Shown in pieces: positions 1-8,605 of a DNA stretch of 64,000 nt. Both the position numbers and the translations under genes were made by a program. Where the stretch lies: assembly GCF_024129865.1 (NCBI RefSeq), contig NZ_JAMYFE010000019.1, forward strand, positions 1 through 64,000, read 5' to 3'. The notes beneath the pieces were generated by a model, which was given only the letters and a program-made list of their open reading frames with translations, did no database searches and was not told the origin of the DNA. Source of the DNA: Stieleria tagensis (GTDB lineage Bacteria; Planctomycetota; Planctomycetia; Pirellulales; Pirellulaceae). The stretch's first letter is position 1. The number at the start of each line of letters is the position of its first letter.

Positions 1-53
1 CCCCGGGCTAAGCTATTGAACGCCGTTGGCGTAGAGATGGGATTGGGTGCATG
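1..53 (-). repeat. Dispersed 53-nt intergenic repeat, copy 1 (at window edge)
   Basis: The first 53 bases are the reverse complement of 25687-25739, with two mismatches. Both copies are outside genes and end in a CCCCGGG block. The element may extend left beyond the window. The rest of the stretch before the first gene (54-138) shows nothing recognisable. Confidence 0.85.
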
Positions 54-138
54 TGATTGTCCAGACCCTCACGAATTCCATGCCATCCGCAGACCACCAG
101 ATGCAGCTGTTGCACGGTTCCCACATTCACCTTGACTG

Positions 139-180
139 AATTACATCTGTACGTGTATTCTTTGACGTACAGATGTAATT
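139..180. promoter_or_regulatory. Double BlaI/MecI-type operator, perfect inverted repeat
   Basis: Arms 139-154 and 165-180 are perfect 16-bp reverse complements separated by 10 bases. Each arm contains its own dyad of the form TACA-N2-TGTA: TACATCTGTA at 142-151 and TACAGATGTA at 168-177. BlaI/MecI repressors are known to bind TACA/TGTA dyads of this kind. The site lies 28 bases before a BlaI-family gene, so autoregulation of the repressor-sensor operon is the simple reading. No -10/-35 pair was assigned. Confidence 0.85.
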
Positions 181-208
181 GAATGTCGTTGGTGCAATCT
201 GAGGGATC

Positions 209-598
209 GTGATGGAAGACCGGCCGCCACTTTCAAAGGGCGAACTTCAAGTCGCCCGAGTGCTTTGGGATTGCGGTGAATCAACCGTTCGCCAGATTCA
301 TGAATCATTGCCGGCGGAGCGGGCGATGGAATTCGCCACGGTCCAAACCTATCTGAGGCGGCTGGAGCAGAAGGGCTATGCGACGGCCAAGCTGGTCGGT
401 CGCACCCGTCACTATCGCGCCCGAGTCCGCCCTCAAACGGTGATCCGTCAAACGGTCGGCGAACTCGTCGATCAGCTGTTTGACGGCGATGCGATGCCGC
501 TGGTGCGGCACTTGGTCGAAGATCGCTCGTTGAGTTCCGCGGAGATCAGTCAACTGCGGCAAATGGTGGATGAACTCGATCAGGGGACATCCGAATGA
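209..598 (+). CDS. BlaI/MecI/CopY-family transcriptional repressor
   Basis: This 129-residue protein has the size and winged-helix layout of BlaI/MecI: an N-terminal helix region with LSKGELQVARVLW, a recognition region FATVQTYLRRLEQKGY, and a C-terminal dimerisation part. Known family members repress an operon until a partner M56 protease inactivates them. The start is GTG at 209 or ATG at 212. The stop overlaps the start of the next gene by four bases (ATGA at 595-598), so the two genes are probably translationally coupled. A perfect double dyad at 139-180 is the likely operator. The genes controlled besides this pair cannot be read from the window; planctomycetes carry many such pairs, and beta-lactam resistance should not be assumed. 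Confidence 0.93.
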   Translation: MMEDRPPLSKGELQVARVLWDCGESTVRQIHESLPAERAMEFATVQTYLRRLEQKGYATAKLVGRTRHYRARVRPQTVIRQTVGELVDQLFDGDAMPLVRHLVEDRSLSSAEISQLRQMVDELDQGTSE

Positions 599-3500
599 AT
601 TCGCTGTTGAATTTGCTGTGGGCCCAGACTTGGCAACTGACGCTATTGGCCTCCGTCGTGATGTTGGTCGCGATTGCAATTCGCTATCGCTCGCCGCGGC
701 TGATGTATGGTTTGTGGATACTGGTGCTGATCAAAGCGGTGCTGCCACCATTGTTGCCACATCCGATCGCGCTACTGGATTGGACGTCCACGTCCAACAC
801 CGATGTCGAACAGATTGAACGCGCCCCGCCGGCAATCCAGCATTCGTCTGCAGCGGTGCCCTTGGTTTTGATCACAGTCGATCAATGGCCGGGGAGGGAC
901 CGGAGCAACGCTGGTCAAGCGGACCGGATAGTTGCCGCCGAGCAGCTCCGTGTCGCCGATCAGGCCTCGGTCCCAGATCAGCCGCTGGCGCCAACGACCG
1001 CCATTGCGTCGGTGAATGACAGGCGTCCTGTTGGCCAAGTCGCAGACAGTCTTTTTACGCCTCGCACCGCTGCGGCAACCGTGCGAACAGTGTCTGCGAA
1101 ATCGCTGGGTGCCGCGCTGGTCTATTGCTGGGCGCTGGGCAGCATGGTGTTCTGGTTGCGGCAAGTGATTCTGGTGCGGCGTTTGCGGCGGCGTCTAAGC
1201 CCAACGCTCAGTCCCGCCCCGGATTGGATTCAATGCCGCACACAGGTGCTGCGTGAGCGGCTAGCCGTGACACAAAACGTCACGGTGCAGCTTTCCCCGG
1301 CAGTCGCCTCGCCCTGCGTGTTCGGGCTGGTGCACCCAAAAATCATTCTGCCGACGAGTTTGGTCGGCGACAAATCACAGCAGCAGGGCGAATCCATCGA
1401 CCCGATTCTGGCGCACGAATTGATCCATCTGCGTCGCCATGATTTGCATTGGGGGATTTTTCAAAACCTGGCCGTTGGACTGTGGTGGTTCCATCCACTC
1501 GTTTGGCTGGCATCGCGACAGCTTTCGATCCAAACCGAGTTGTTGTGTGACGACACCGTGATCCGAGAATTGCAGTGCCCCCAAGCCAGCTATGCGCGGC
1601 AATTGTTGAACGTCATTGAAATGGCTGCCGCGGCGCCGCTGTCGATTTCCATTCCCCGATCGATCGCACCGAGTATGAGTGCGTTTGGTCAAACCCGTCA
1701 GAGATTGGAGAGAATCATGAAGACGAAACCAAAGCGCAGGCGAATCATTGACTGGATGGGTGCGGTAGCGCTGCTGGCGGTTGCGGTCGGCGTACTGCCA
1801 GGTGACCTGACCGCAGATGCCCCGCAACAAATCTTGCCTGCGCCACCGATCGCCGCGCCAACGCCACCTGCTGCGCCAACGCCACCTGCTGCGCCAACGC
1901 CACCTGCTGCGCCAACGCCACCTGCTGCGCCAACGCCACCTGCTGCGCCAACGCCACCTGCTGCTGCAACGCCACCTGCTGCGCCCGTGCCGGTCGCTGC
2001 GCCACAGCTGCCGATCGGACCGCCCGCACCAGCAACGCCCCCGCGGCCGTTGACCGCAGTGCCGACAGCTGTTCCTTCCGTCGCGATCGAACTGCGCAAG
2101 TATGACTTGAGCAACATGCTCGGAAAGCGATCCAGCCCGTTGAACGAGACCCAGCGGAAGCAACACATTGAGTCTTCGTTGCGAATGCGGATGCAGAATT
2201 GGGACGACCGCGACAGGGGCGCTCCCGCATCCACGATGGCTTGGATCGGATCGCAGTTGCATGTGTTTGCCACCGCAGAGCAACACGAACAGTTGGCCCA
2301 GGTCGTCACAAAACTGGACTTTGACGATCTACCCCAGATTTCAATTGCGACCCGTTTCTTAGAAGCCGACCATGAAAAGATCGGCAAACTTTTTGCCGCG
2401 ATTGGAACGAAGTGGTATGCGGTGCCGCGGCAACAGCAGGACGTTGTCGCCGGCGAGACACCTCAGTCAGCGTTGTCAGAGGACCGGCTGCCCCAATTTG
2501 CCACCTGGAAAGCGGCCTCGTCATTGACCAGTCGCAGTAGCGTGCCGCTGTTGATCACGTTTATGGATGCAGCAGAAACCAAGGCGTTGCTACAGATGTT
2601 GCAACGAGACCAGTTGGCCAACCTGATGCAGACCCCCAAGGTCACGCTGTTTGATTCACAACATGCGACCGTGCAAACCGCCCGTCAACGACCGTTCATT
2701 ACGTCGATGAACTGGAGTGAATCGGAAGGGGCAAAGCCGGCCATCGAAGTGTTGCTCGACGGCATGGAAACGCATCTGTTGGCGCATGTCTTGGACCGCG
2801 ACGTGATTGCGTTACGATTTGCTTGTGAACAAACAGAGATCCCCAGCGTCACCGGATTTGACTTGCCGACCAAACTGAAACAGTCACGGTTGCAAACACC
2901 GCAACTGCAAACCAAACAGTTTTCGGCTGAGGTCACGATGCGAGCCAGCGAGACGGTGCTGGTGGCCTGGTTGGAGGCCGAAAACAGGGTTCGGCTGGTC
3001 ACCATGACGCCTGAAATCGTTGAGTATGCCGGTCAGTTCGAAACACAACAGCAGCAGTGGTCCCTGCCGTCTGACAATGAACGAGCCGCAGTGAAGTGTG
3101 GATTGGTGCCACTGACCCATTTTCCGGGTCCCGAAGCGATTGTGCCCCAAGAAAAATCCGCCCCATCGCCTCTCGCTAGCGAGGTCCCCTTGCCGGCCGC
3201 ATTGAAATCCAAACTGCTCGCGTTTCAGGCAGCGATCGAGGCTACCGAATTGACCCAGTTCAAGATCGAAAATAATTCAACGGTTGTCCTGAGTGCCGGC
3301 CCGGTCCATTTGAAATTGGGCGATGTGGGGTTGCCGATGACCGATGAGGACACGCTGGAAATCGAAGCTCGCGAGATGACGGTGGAGGTCGATGGGCAAA
3401 CACTTCGCTGCACTGCCGAACGCGAGGTGAAGATCCGCAGCGACAGTTTGCAACAAATGACCGCGGATCGAGTGACGGTGGTCTTGAAGCGGTCCGATGA

Positions 3501-3771
3501 CCAGCCAGCATCGGTTGATTTCAAGTTGACCGGCAACGCCTTGGTCGTGATGGACGACGAACTCACCCTGTCGGGCGACTCGTTTCACCTGACCGACAAG
3601 CAATGGGCGCTGCAGGGCAACGCGACGCTCAAGATGCAGCCTGAATCGGGAGACCCCAAACTGCTGCAAGCCGAGAGAATCGAAATGAATGAAGATTTCC
3701 CGGCACTGATCATCGAGCGGACCACCGCGCTCGAATCCCCGGTCAACGGACTGCCGGCTGTCGTGCGTTGA
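595..3771 (+). CDS. BlaR1-like M56 peptidase fused to secretin-like and OstA-like regions
   Basis: This is a 1058-residue membrane sensor-protease. Hydrophobic segments lie near residues 8-30, 35-55, 172-195 and 385-402. The zinc motif HELIH (274-278) sits in the usual LAHELIHLRRHD context of M56 proteases, which cleave BlaI-type repressors. From about residue 420 there is a Pro/Ala linker made of PTPPAA repeats. Residues about 540-800 contain sequence resembling secretin/GspD-type strands (TPKVTLFDSQHATVQ). Residues about 890-1045 resemble OstA/LptA-type beta repeats (for example LTLSGDSFHLTD). Classical BlaR1 proteins are about 600 residues and carry a penicillin-binding sensor instead. The extracytoplasmic part is therefore different, and the signal is unlikely to be a beta-lactam; this is inference. 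It is coupled to the repressor gene upstream and abuts folD tail to tail. Confidence 0.85.
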   Translation: MNSLLNLLWAQTWQLTLLASVVMLVAIAIRYRSPRLMYGLWILVLIKAVLPPLLPHPIALLDWTSTSNTDVEQIERAPPAIQHSSAAVPLVLITVDQWPGRDRSNAGQADRIVAAEQLRVADQASVPDQPLAPTTAIASVNDRRPVGQVADSLFTPRTAAATVRTVSAKSLGAALVYCWALGSMVFWLRQVILVRRLRRRLSPTLSPAPDWIQCRTQVLRERLAVTQNVTVQLSPAVASPCVFGLVHPKIILPTSLVGDKSQQQGESIDPILAHELIHLRRHDLHWGIFQNLAVGLWWFHPLVWLASRQLSIQTELLCDDTVIRELQCPQASYARQLLNVIEMAAAAPLSISIPRSIAPSMSAFGQTRQRLERIMKTKPKRRRIIDWMGAVALLAVAVGVLPGDLTADAPQQILPAPPIAAPTPPAAPTPPAAPTPPAAPTPPAAPTPPAAPTPPAAATPPAAPVPVAAPQLPIGPPAPATPPRPLTAVPTAVPSVAIELRKYDLSNMLGKRSSPLNETQRKQHIESSLRMRMQNWDDRDRGAPASTMAWIGSQLHVFATAEQHEQLAQVVTKLDFDDLPQISIATRFLEADHEKIGKLFAAIGTKWYAVPRQQQDVVAGETPQSALSEDRLPQFATWKAASSLTSRSSVPLLITFMDAAETKALLQMLQRDQLANLMQTPKVTLFDSQHATVQTARQRPFITSMNWSESEGAKPAIEVLLDGMETHLLAHVLDRDVIALRFACEQTEIPSVTGFDLPTKLKQSRLQTPQLQTKQFSAEVTMRASETVLVAWLEAENRVRLVTMTPEIVEYAGQFETQQQQWSLPSDNERAAVKCGLVPLTHFPGPEAIVPQEKSAPSPLASEVPLPAALKSKLLAFQAAIEATELTQFKIENNSTVVLSAGPVHLKLGDVGLPMTDEDTLEIEAREMTVEVDGQTLRCTAEREVKIRSDSLQQMTADRVTVVLKRSDDQPASVDFKLTGNALVVMDDELTLSGDSFHLTDKQWALQGNATLKMQPESGDPKLLQAERIEMNEDFPALIIERTTALESPVNGLPAVVR
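1855..1980 (+). repeat. In-frame 18-bp tandem repeat (7 units)
   Basis: Seven consecutive 18-bp units, gcgccaacgccacctgct, encode the PTPPAA linker of the M56 protein. The last unit differs by two bases. Because the unit is a multiple of three, copy number can change without a frameshift. It is a coding minisatellite, not a CRISPR: there are no spacers. Confidence 0.95.
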
Positions 3772-4662
3772 CTACGATTGCAGCTTGGCGGCCGCTAGGG
3801 TGTTGTGCAGCAGCATCGCGATCGTCAGCGGTCCGACACCGCCGGGGACCGGGGTGATCGCCGACGCAACTTGCTTGGCATCGTCAAAGGCCACGTCGCC
3901 GACCAGTTTGTCACCGACGCGGTTGATTCCCACGTCGATCACAATCGCGCCGGGTTTGATCATGTCACCGGTAATCATTTCCGGGCGCCCGACGGCTGCG
4001 ATCAGGCAATCGGCCTCGCGGCACACCGCCGCCAAATCAGCGGTCCGGCTATGGGCCAACGTCACGGTGGCGTTGGCAACACCGGGTCCGCACGAACCCG
4101 TTTTCTGTGCCAGCATCATTGCCATCGGTTTACCGACGATGTCGCTGCGACCGACCACGCAAACCTTTTTGCCGGCGACCGACAATCCGGATCGTCCCAG
4201 CAGTTGGACGATGCCATGTGGCGTGCAGGGTAAAAAACGCGGTCGACCTTGCATCAGCAGGCCGACATTGACCGGTGAAAATGCATCGACGTCCTTCATG
4301 GGGTCGATCGCATCCAGAATTTCTCGTTCGTCGTATTTGGTTGTTCCCCCACTGGGTAGGGGCAGCTGAACCAGGATTCCATTGACCCCGGGATCCGCGT
4401 TCAGCTCTGCGATCAGCCGCATCAATTCAGCTTGTCCGGCGTCGGCCGGCAGGCGGTGCGTTCGACCGTCGATGCCCGCTTTTTCGCAGGCACGGGCTTT
4501 GTTTCTCACATAGACCTGACTGGCGGGGTCTTCGCCCACCAAAACGGCCGTCAGGCAGGGTGCGGCGGCGGCGCTGTCAGCGACATATTTCGCGACCGCC
4601 GCGGCAACTTCCTGTCGAATTTCTGCCGCGACGCTTTTCCCATCCAAAATCTGTGCCGTCAT
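3772..4662 (-). CDS. folD: Bifunctional methylene-THF dehydrogenase / methenyl-THF cyclohydrolase
   Basis: This 296-residue protein interconverts 5,10-methylene-, methenyl- and 10-formyl-tetrahydrofolate in the cytoplasm. It has the family signature around the catalytic lysine ([14 protein letters not shown]), the VQLPLP segment, the [16 protein letters not shown] segment and the NADP-binding [14 protein letters not shown]. Length matches the usual 280-300 residues. The start ATG at 4662 gives a normal N-terminus ([15 protein letters not shown]). Its stop codon begins directly after that of the M56 gene on the other strand, so no terminator fits between them. It diverges from the sulfite/nitrite reductase gene across about 170 bp. 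Confidence 0.97.
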   Translation of the reverse strand: MTAQILDGKSVAAEIRQEVAAAVAKYVADSAAAAPCLTAVLVGEDPASQVYVRNKARACEKAGIDGRTHRLPADAGQAELMRLIAELNADPGVNGILVQLPLPSGGTTKYDEREILDAIDPMKDVDAFSPVNVGLLMQGRPRFLPCTPHGIVQLLGRSGLSVAGKKVCVVGRSDIVGKPMAMMLAQKTGSCGPGVANATVTLAHSRTADLAAVCREADCLIAAVGRPEMITGDMIKPGAIVIDVGINRVGDKLVGDVAFDDAKQVASAITPVPGGVGPLTIAMLLHNTLAAAKLQS

Positions 4663-4699
4663 TTTTGTCTCGTCATGCGTGGTTGCGTCACTGATAGGT

Positions 4700-4719
4700 C
4701 GGTTTGCTGCGGCAAACCG
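4700..4719. repeat. Small hairpin repeat, copy 1
   Basis: Perfect 8-bp stem CGGTTTGC / GCAAACCG around the loop TGCG, in the divergent space between folD and the sulfite/nitrite reductase gene. The same stem with loop CGCC occurs at 28644-28663 in another divergent space. Function unknown. Confidence 0.7.
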
Positions 4720-4830
4720 TCCGTCGCATCGCCATAGTGGTAAAGGCGGACGACCGTTATAGTTGCAATAGATTTACCGTTCACTCCTCGCGTCACTCGC
4801 GATTCGATATCACACAGGATTTTTGACTCG

Positions 4831-6543
4831 ATGTCTACCGAAGCGCCCAAGCTTAGCCAGGTCGAGAAGCTCAAAGAGGAAAGTCAGTATCTAAAAGGCA
4901 CCATCGACACCGAACTGGCTGCTGACACTGATCACTTCGGCAAAGACGACATCCAATTGCTGAAATTCCACGGCACCTACCAGCAAGATGACCGTGACAA
5001 ACGTGCCGAATTGAAGAAAACGGGCGGCGGAAAAGCTTTTGCCATGATGGTTCGCTGCCGGATTCCTGGCGGCCGGATCACCAGCGATCAAATGCTCGCT
5101 CAACTGGATTTGTGCGACGAATTGGGCGATTCGACGCTGCGTATCACGACTCGGCAAACGCTGCAGTTGCATGGCGTGCTCAAGCAAGACTTGCGAGCCA
5201 CCATCAATCGGATCAACGAGATTGAGTTGTCGACGCTGGCGGCCTGTGGCGACGTCAATCGCAACGTGATGTGCTGCCCGGCCAAACGCAACGACCAGGT
5301 GCACCGTGACATGGTGGCACTGACCGATCAATTGGTGGTCGCCCTGGCGCCTCAAACACCGGCCTATCACGAACTGTGGGTGGCCGACCCGGACAGCGGC
5401 GAAAAAACATTGCAAGGCGGCGGCCCGATCGTCGAACCGCTGTACGGCCCCCGCTATCTGCCACGAAAATTCAAAATTGGCATCGCGTTGCCCGAAGACA
5501 ATTGCATCGACATCTATACCCAAGACCTGGGATTTTTGGCGGTTGTACGCGATGAAAAAATCATCGGCTACAACGTCTTGGTGGGCGGCAGCATGGGCAA
5601 CACGCCGGCCAATAAAAAAACCTACCCCGCACTTAGCAAACGGATGGCGTTCTGCACTCCGCAGCAAGCCGTGGATGTCGCCAAAGCGGTGATCAAAGTC
5701 CAACGCGATTACGGAAACCGCGAAGACCGCAAACTTGCGCGAATGAAGTATCTGGTCGACAAATGGGGCGTCGAAAAATTCCGTCGCGCCGTCGAAGAAT
5801 ATTATGGACAGCCGCTGGAAGATTGCACCGCCGATGACGTCACCGGTTTTGATGACCACATGGGCTGGCAAGACCAGGGCGATGGCAAATTGTCCTATGG
5901 GCTGAACATCGAAAACGGTCGCCTGTACGACAACGACCATCGTCAACTCAAAGCGATGATGCGCGAGATCTGTCGCACCTTTGGAACCGAGTTGCGGATG
6001 ACCGGTCACCAGAGCATCATCGTGACGGATGTTGATCCGGGCGACAAAGACAAGCTGATTGCGATTCTGAAAAAACACAATGCGCGGACCACCGAAGAAA
6101 CCAGCACCGTCCGTCGCTGGTCGATGGCCTGTGTCGCGTTTCCCACCTGTGGCCTAGCGGTCACCGAAAGCGAGCGTCGCCTGCCATCGCTGATCGACGA
6201 CTTGGAACAACCCCTGGCCAAACTAGGATTGGACAAGGAACGATTCACGATCCGGATGACCGGTTGCCCCAACGGGTGCGCGCGTCCCTACAACGCCGAC
6301 ATCGCGCTGGTCGGCAAGGCCCGCGAAAAATACACGCTGTACGTCGGTGGCGGATGGTTGGGCAATCGCCTGGCATACATCTACAAAGATATGGTGCCAT
6401 CGGCTGACTTGGCTGACGAACTGATCGGGATCATGTCGGCCTTCAAATCCAACGCAAACGAAGGCGAATCGCTGGGTGAGTTTTGTGATCGGATTGGCAA
6501 AGACGACTTGGCCGTGATGGCCGCGGCCGCGCCACGACCGTAG
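4831..6543 (+). CDS. Ferredoxin-type siroheme sulfite/nitrite reductase
   Basis: This 570-residue cytoplasmic enzyme performs a six-electron reduction of sulfite to sulfide or nitrite to ammonia. The siroheme/[4Fe-4S] ligand pattern is complete: C434, C440, C479 and C483 (C-x5-C, then C-x3-C in TGCPNGCARPY). The layout is the usual repeated ferrodoxin-like half plus siroheme domain. The arginine-rich segments TTRQTLQLHG and STVRRWSMACVAFP are typical for siroheme binding. Sequence reading alone does not separate sulfite from nitrite as substrate. No assimilatory partner (CysH, CysN or nitrate reductase) is in the window. A sulfatase gene follows 240 bp downstream, which makes sulfur metabolism attractive but proves nothing. 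The hairpin at 6656-6677 follows the stop. Confidence 0.92.
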   Translation: MSTEAPKLSQVEKLKEESQYLKGTIDTELAADTDHFGKDDIQLLKFHGTYQQDDRDKRAELKKTGGGKAFAMMVRCRIPGGRITSDQMLAQLDLCDELGDSTLRITTRQTLQLHGVLKQDLRATINRINEIELSTLAACGDVNRNVMCCPAKRNDQVHRDMVALTDQLVVALAPQTPAYHELWVADPDSGEKTLQGGGPIVEPLYGPRYLPRKFKIGIALPEDNCIDIYTQDLGFLAVVRDEKIIGYNVLVGGSMGNTPANKKTYPALSKRMAFCTPQQAVDVAKAVIKVQRDYGNREDRKLARMKYLVDKWGVEKFRRAVEEYYGQPLEDCTADDVTGFDDHMGWQDQGDGKLSYGLNIENGRLYDNDHRQLKAMMREICRTFGTELRMTGHQSIIVTDVDPGDKDKLIAILKKHNARTTEETSTVRRWSMACVAFPTCGLAVTESERRLPSLIDDLEQPLAKLGLDKERFTIRMTGCPNGCARPYNADIALVGKAREKYTLYVGGGWLGNRLAYIYKDMVPSADLADELIGIMSAFKSNANEGESLGEFCDRIGKDDLAVMAAAAPRP

Positions 6544-6610
6544 ATCAGTTAGGTTGATCCAAAAATCCGCTTTCCACTCGGTTTGCGGATCGACTCCGTC
6601 GCGACCAAAT

Positions 6611-6643
6611 CGTAGCTGGGCCCGCCAGGGTTCAGTCGGTCTG
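6611..6643. repeat. Palindromic family B, partial copy 1
   Basis: The segment 6621-6643 is the exact reverse complement of 46566-46588, and its first half resembles the arms of the 26-bp palindrome at 27295-27363. It lies between the sulfite/nitrite reductase and sulfatase genes. Here only one arm is recognisable. Confidence 0.75.
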
Positions 6644-6655
6644 AACACATGTAAT

Positions 6656-6677
6656 GCCGGCGGCTTACACCGCCGGC
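6656..6677 (+). terminator. Hairpin after the sulfite/nitrite reductase gene
   Basis: Perfect 8-bp GC-rich stem GCCGGCGG / CCGCCGGC with a 6-base loop, about 110 bp after the stop. There is no clear T-run behind it, so it may be a weak terminator or just a transcript-end structure. Confidence 0.45.
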
Positions 6678-6783
6678 AATTCGTGTATCTCCCCCTGGGC
6701 TAGCAATCAAGTCTCCCGATCGCGTCGGCTGTGCTAAAATCGTTGGCCTGTTCCCCCTTCAATCGCCTTCCCGATGATCTGCC

Positions 6784-8382
6784 ATGCCAACGCGATTCCA
6801 GTCGAATTCCTTACTGACAATATTGCTGCTGCTGGGGATGGGGGCCGGTCAGTCGATCCGAGCCGAGGATGCTGCGCGGGCCGAACCTACCGTTCGCCCC
6901 AACATTTTGTTGGCGATCGCCGATGACTGGTCTTATGGTCACGCCAGTGCCTATGGATGCCAGTGGGTCCAGACACCCAGCTTTGATCGCATCGCCCGCG
7001 AAGGGTTATTGTTTGACAACGCTTTTACACCCAATGCCAAATGTGCGCCTTCGCGAGCAATCATTCTGACGGGGCGTTATTCGTGGCAACTCGAAGAAGC
7101 CGGCAACCACATGTGTTACTTTCCGGCCAAGTTTGGTGGCTATGTGGAACGCTTAGCTGCCGACGGGTATTTCGCCGGCTACACGGGCAAAGGCTGGGGG
7201 CCCGGGATCGCCAACGATGCGAACGGCAATCAGCGCGCAATCACTGGGAAAGCTTATTCGAGAAAGAAAGCTCAGCCGCCGGCCAAAAAGATCTCCAACA
7301 ATGACTACGCTGGCAACTTTGAAAGTTTTTTAGCGGACGTTCCAGCCGATCAGCCATGGGTGTTTTGGTACGGAACCACCGAACCACACCGCGGCTATGA
7401 ATACGGCGCAGGCGTCCGGCTAGGCAAAACGTTGGATTCGATCGACCGTGTCCCGTCGTACTGGCCCGACAACGAAACAGTACGTAACGACATGCTGGAC
7501 TATGCCGTTGAAGTCGAGCACTACGACGATCATCTCGGTCGTATTTTGGAAACACTCGAACAGACCGGGCAACTCGACAACACGTTGATCGTCGCGACCA
7601 GCGATCATGGCATGCCATTCCCCCGCGCTAAAGGCCAAGCCTACGATGAATCAAACCACATTCCATTGGCGGTGCGTTGGCCGGCGGCAATCCAATCTCC
7701 CGGACGCCGCGTCACCGACTTCGTCGATTTCGCCGGCCTAGCACCCACGTTTTTGAAAGCGGCTGGCATCAACGAAGCCGGTCCCATCATGCAGCCGACC
7801 AGCGGGAAAGATCTGTTCGATATCTTTGCCGCCAGCGGCCCCGTCCCGGCACGCGATCACGTCCTGGTCGGCAAAGAACGACACGACATCGGACGTCCCG
7901 AGCGCGGCGGCTATCCGATTCGTGGCATCCGCAGAGGCGACCTGTTGTACCTGCATAATTTTGCCACCGATCGTTGGCCGGCCGGCAATCCGGAAACAGG
8001 TTATCTGAACTGCGATGGTGGCCCCACCAAGACCGAGGTCTTGGAGATGCGTCGCAGCGGAACAGCGACCACGTTTTGGAAACAGTGTTTTGGAAAGCGG
8101 CCAGAGATCGAGTTATACAATGTTGCGTCCGATCCGGATTGCGTCATCAATTTGGCCAAAGATCCCCACTACGCCAGTCAAATCGAGTCGCTCGGTGCGC
8201 AATTGGAATCCGAGTTGAAATCCCAAGGCGACCCGCGGATGTTTGGCAACGGCGACGTGTTTGACCGCTATGAGTACACCAGTCCCGCAACGGCCGGATT
8301 TTACGAACGCTACATCGCTGGCGAAAAACTAAATGCGGGTTGGGTGAACCCGGGCGATTTTGAACCCGAACCGATCGAGTAG
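6784..8382 (+). CDS. Exported sulfatase (SGSH/arylsulfatase type)
   Basis: This 532-residue alkaline-phosphatase-fold sulfatase hydrolyses sulfate esters outside the cytoplasm. A hydrophobic signal peptide (residues about 9-27) precedes the metal-binding start [16 protein letters not shown]. The formylglycine motif is CAPSR with C87, followed by [15 protein letters not shown] second metal-site region is [11 protein letters not shown]. The architecture resembles N-sulfoglucosamine sulfohydrolase-like enzymes, but substrate cannot be read from sequence. The maturing enzyme that converts C87 to formylglycine is not in the window. It stands alone between the sulfite/nitrite reductase and the giant helicase gene, on the same strand as both. 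Two other sulfatases in the window (36980-38470 and 60736-62097) have different motif contexts and are not recent duplicates. Confidence 0.93.
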   Translation: MPTRFQSNSLLTILLLLGMGAGQSIRAEDAARAEPTVRPNILLAIADDWSYGHASAYGCQWVQTPSFDRIAREGLLFDNAFTPNAKCAPSRAIILTGRYSWQLEEAGNHMCYFPAKFGGYVERLAADGYFAGYTGKGWGPGIANDANGNQRAITGKAYSRKKAQPPAKKISNNDYAGNFESFLADVPADQPWVFWYGTTEPHRGYEYGAGVRLGKTLDSIDRVPSYWPDNETVRNDMLDYAVEVEHYDDHLGRILETLEQTGQLDNTLIVATSDHGMPFPRAKGQAYDESNHIPLAVRWPAAIQSPGRRVTDFVDFAGLAPTFLKAAGINEAGPIMQPTSGKDLFDIFAASGPVPARDHVLVGKERHDIGRPERGGYPIRGIRRGDLLYLHNFATDRWPAGNPETGYLNCDGGPTKTEVLEMRRSGTATTFWKQCFGKRPEIELYNVASDPDCVINLAKDPHYASQIESLGAQLESELKSQGDPRMFGNGDVFDRYEYTSPATAGFYERYIAGEKLNAGWVNPGDFEPEPIE

Positions 8383-8605
8383 CGATCGCTCGCTGGGCAA
8401 CGAGGACGGCAAGTGATCTGTCGGCGTTTCAACCGGGGGCGACGTTCAATCTGTCCAACCGGCAAAACCCGGCCGTCGTTGGAAAAGCCATTGGATCCTT
8501 TGCCCAGGCAATGACTTTCGGTGAATCGAGGGCATAGAATTCGATTGCGGCCGATCAGAACAGGGTCGCGCGGATTCTTAGTAAGACCCACGCACGGGCT
8601 TTTCC

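Noticed and set aside
1855-1980. Possible CRISPR-like array
   Set aside because: Units are directly adjacent with no spacers and are in frame inside a gene.
1375-2286. 303-codon antisense frame with Arg/Trp repeats in the M56 gene
   Set aside because: The repeats are just the complement of the 18-bp minisatellite; no start signal or family.
209-3771. Calling the BlaI/M56 pair a beta-lactam resistance operon
   Set aside because: No beta-lactamase or penicillin-binding domain is present in the window or in the sensor part.
4891-6078. 395-codon open frame antisense to the sulfite/nitrite reductase gene
   Set aside because: It lies wholly inside a well-supported gene, has no domain, and is rich in His/Gln/Val as expected from antisense reading of GC-rich codons.
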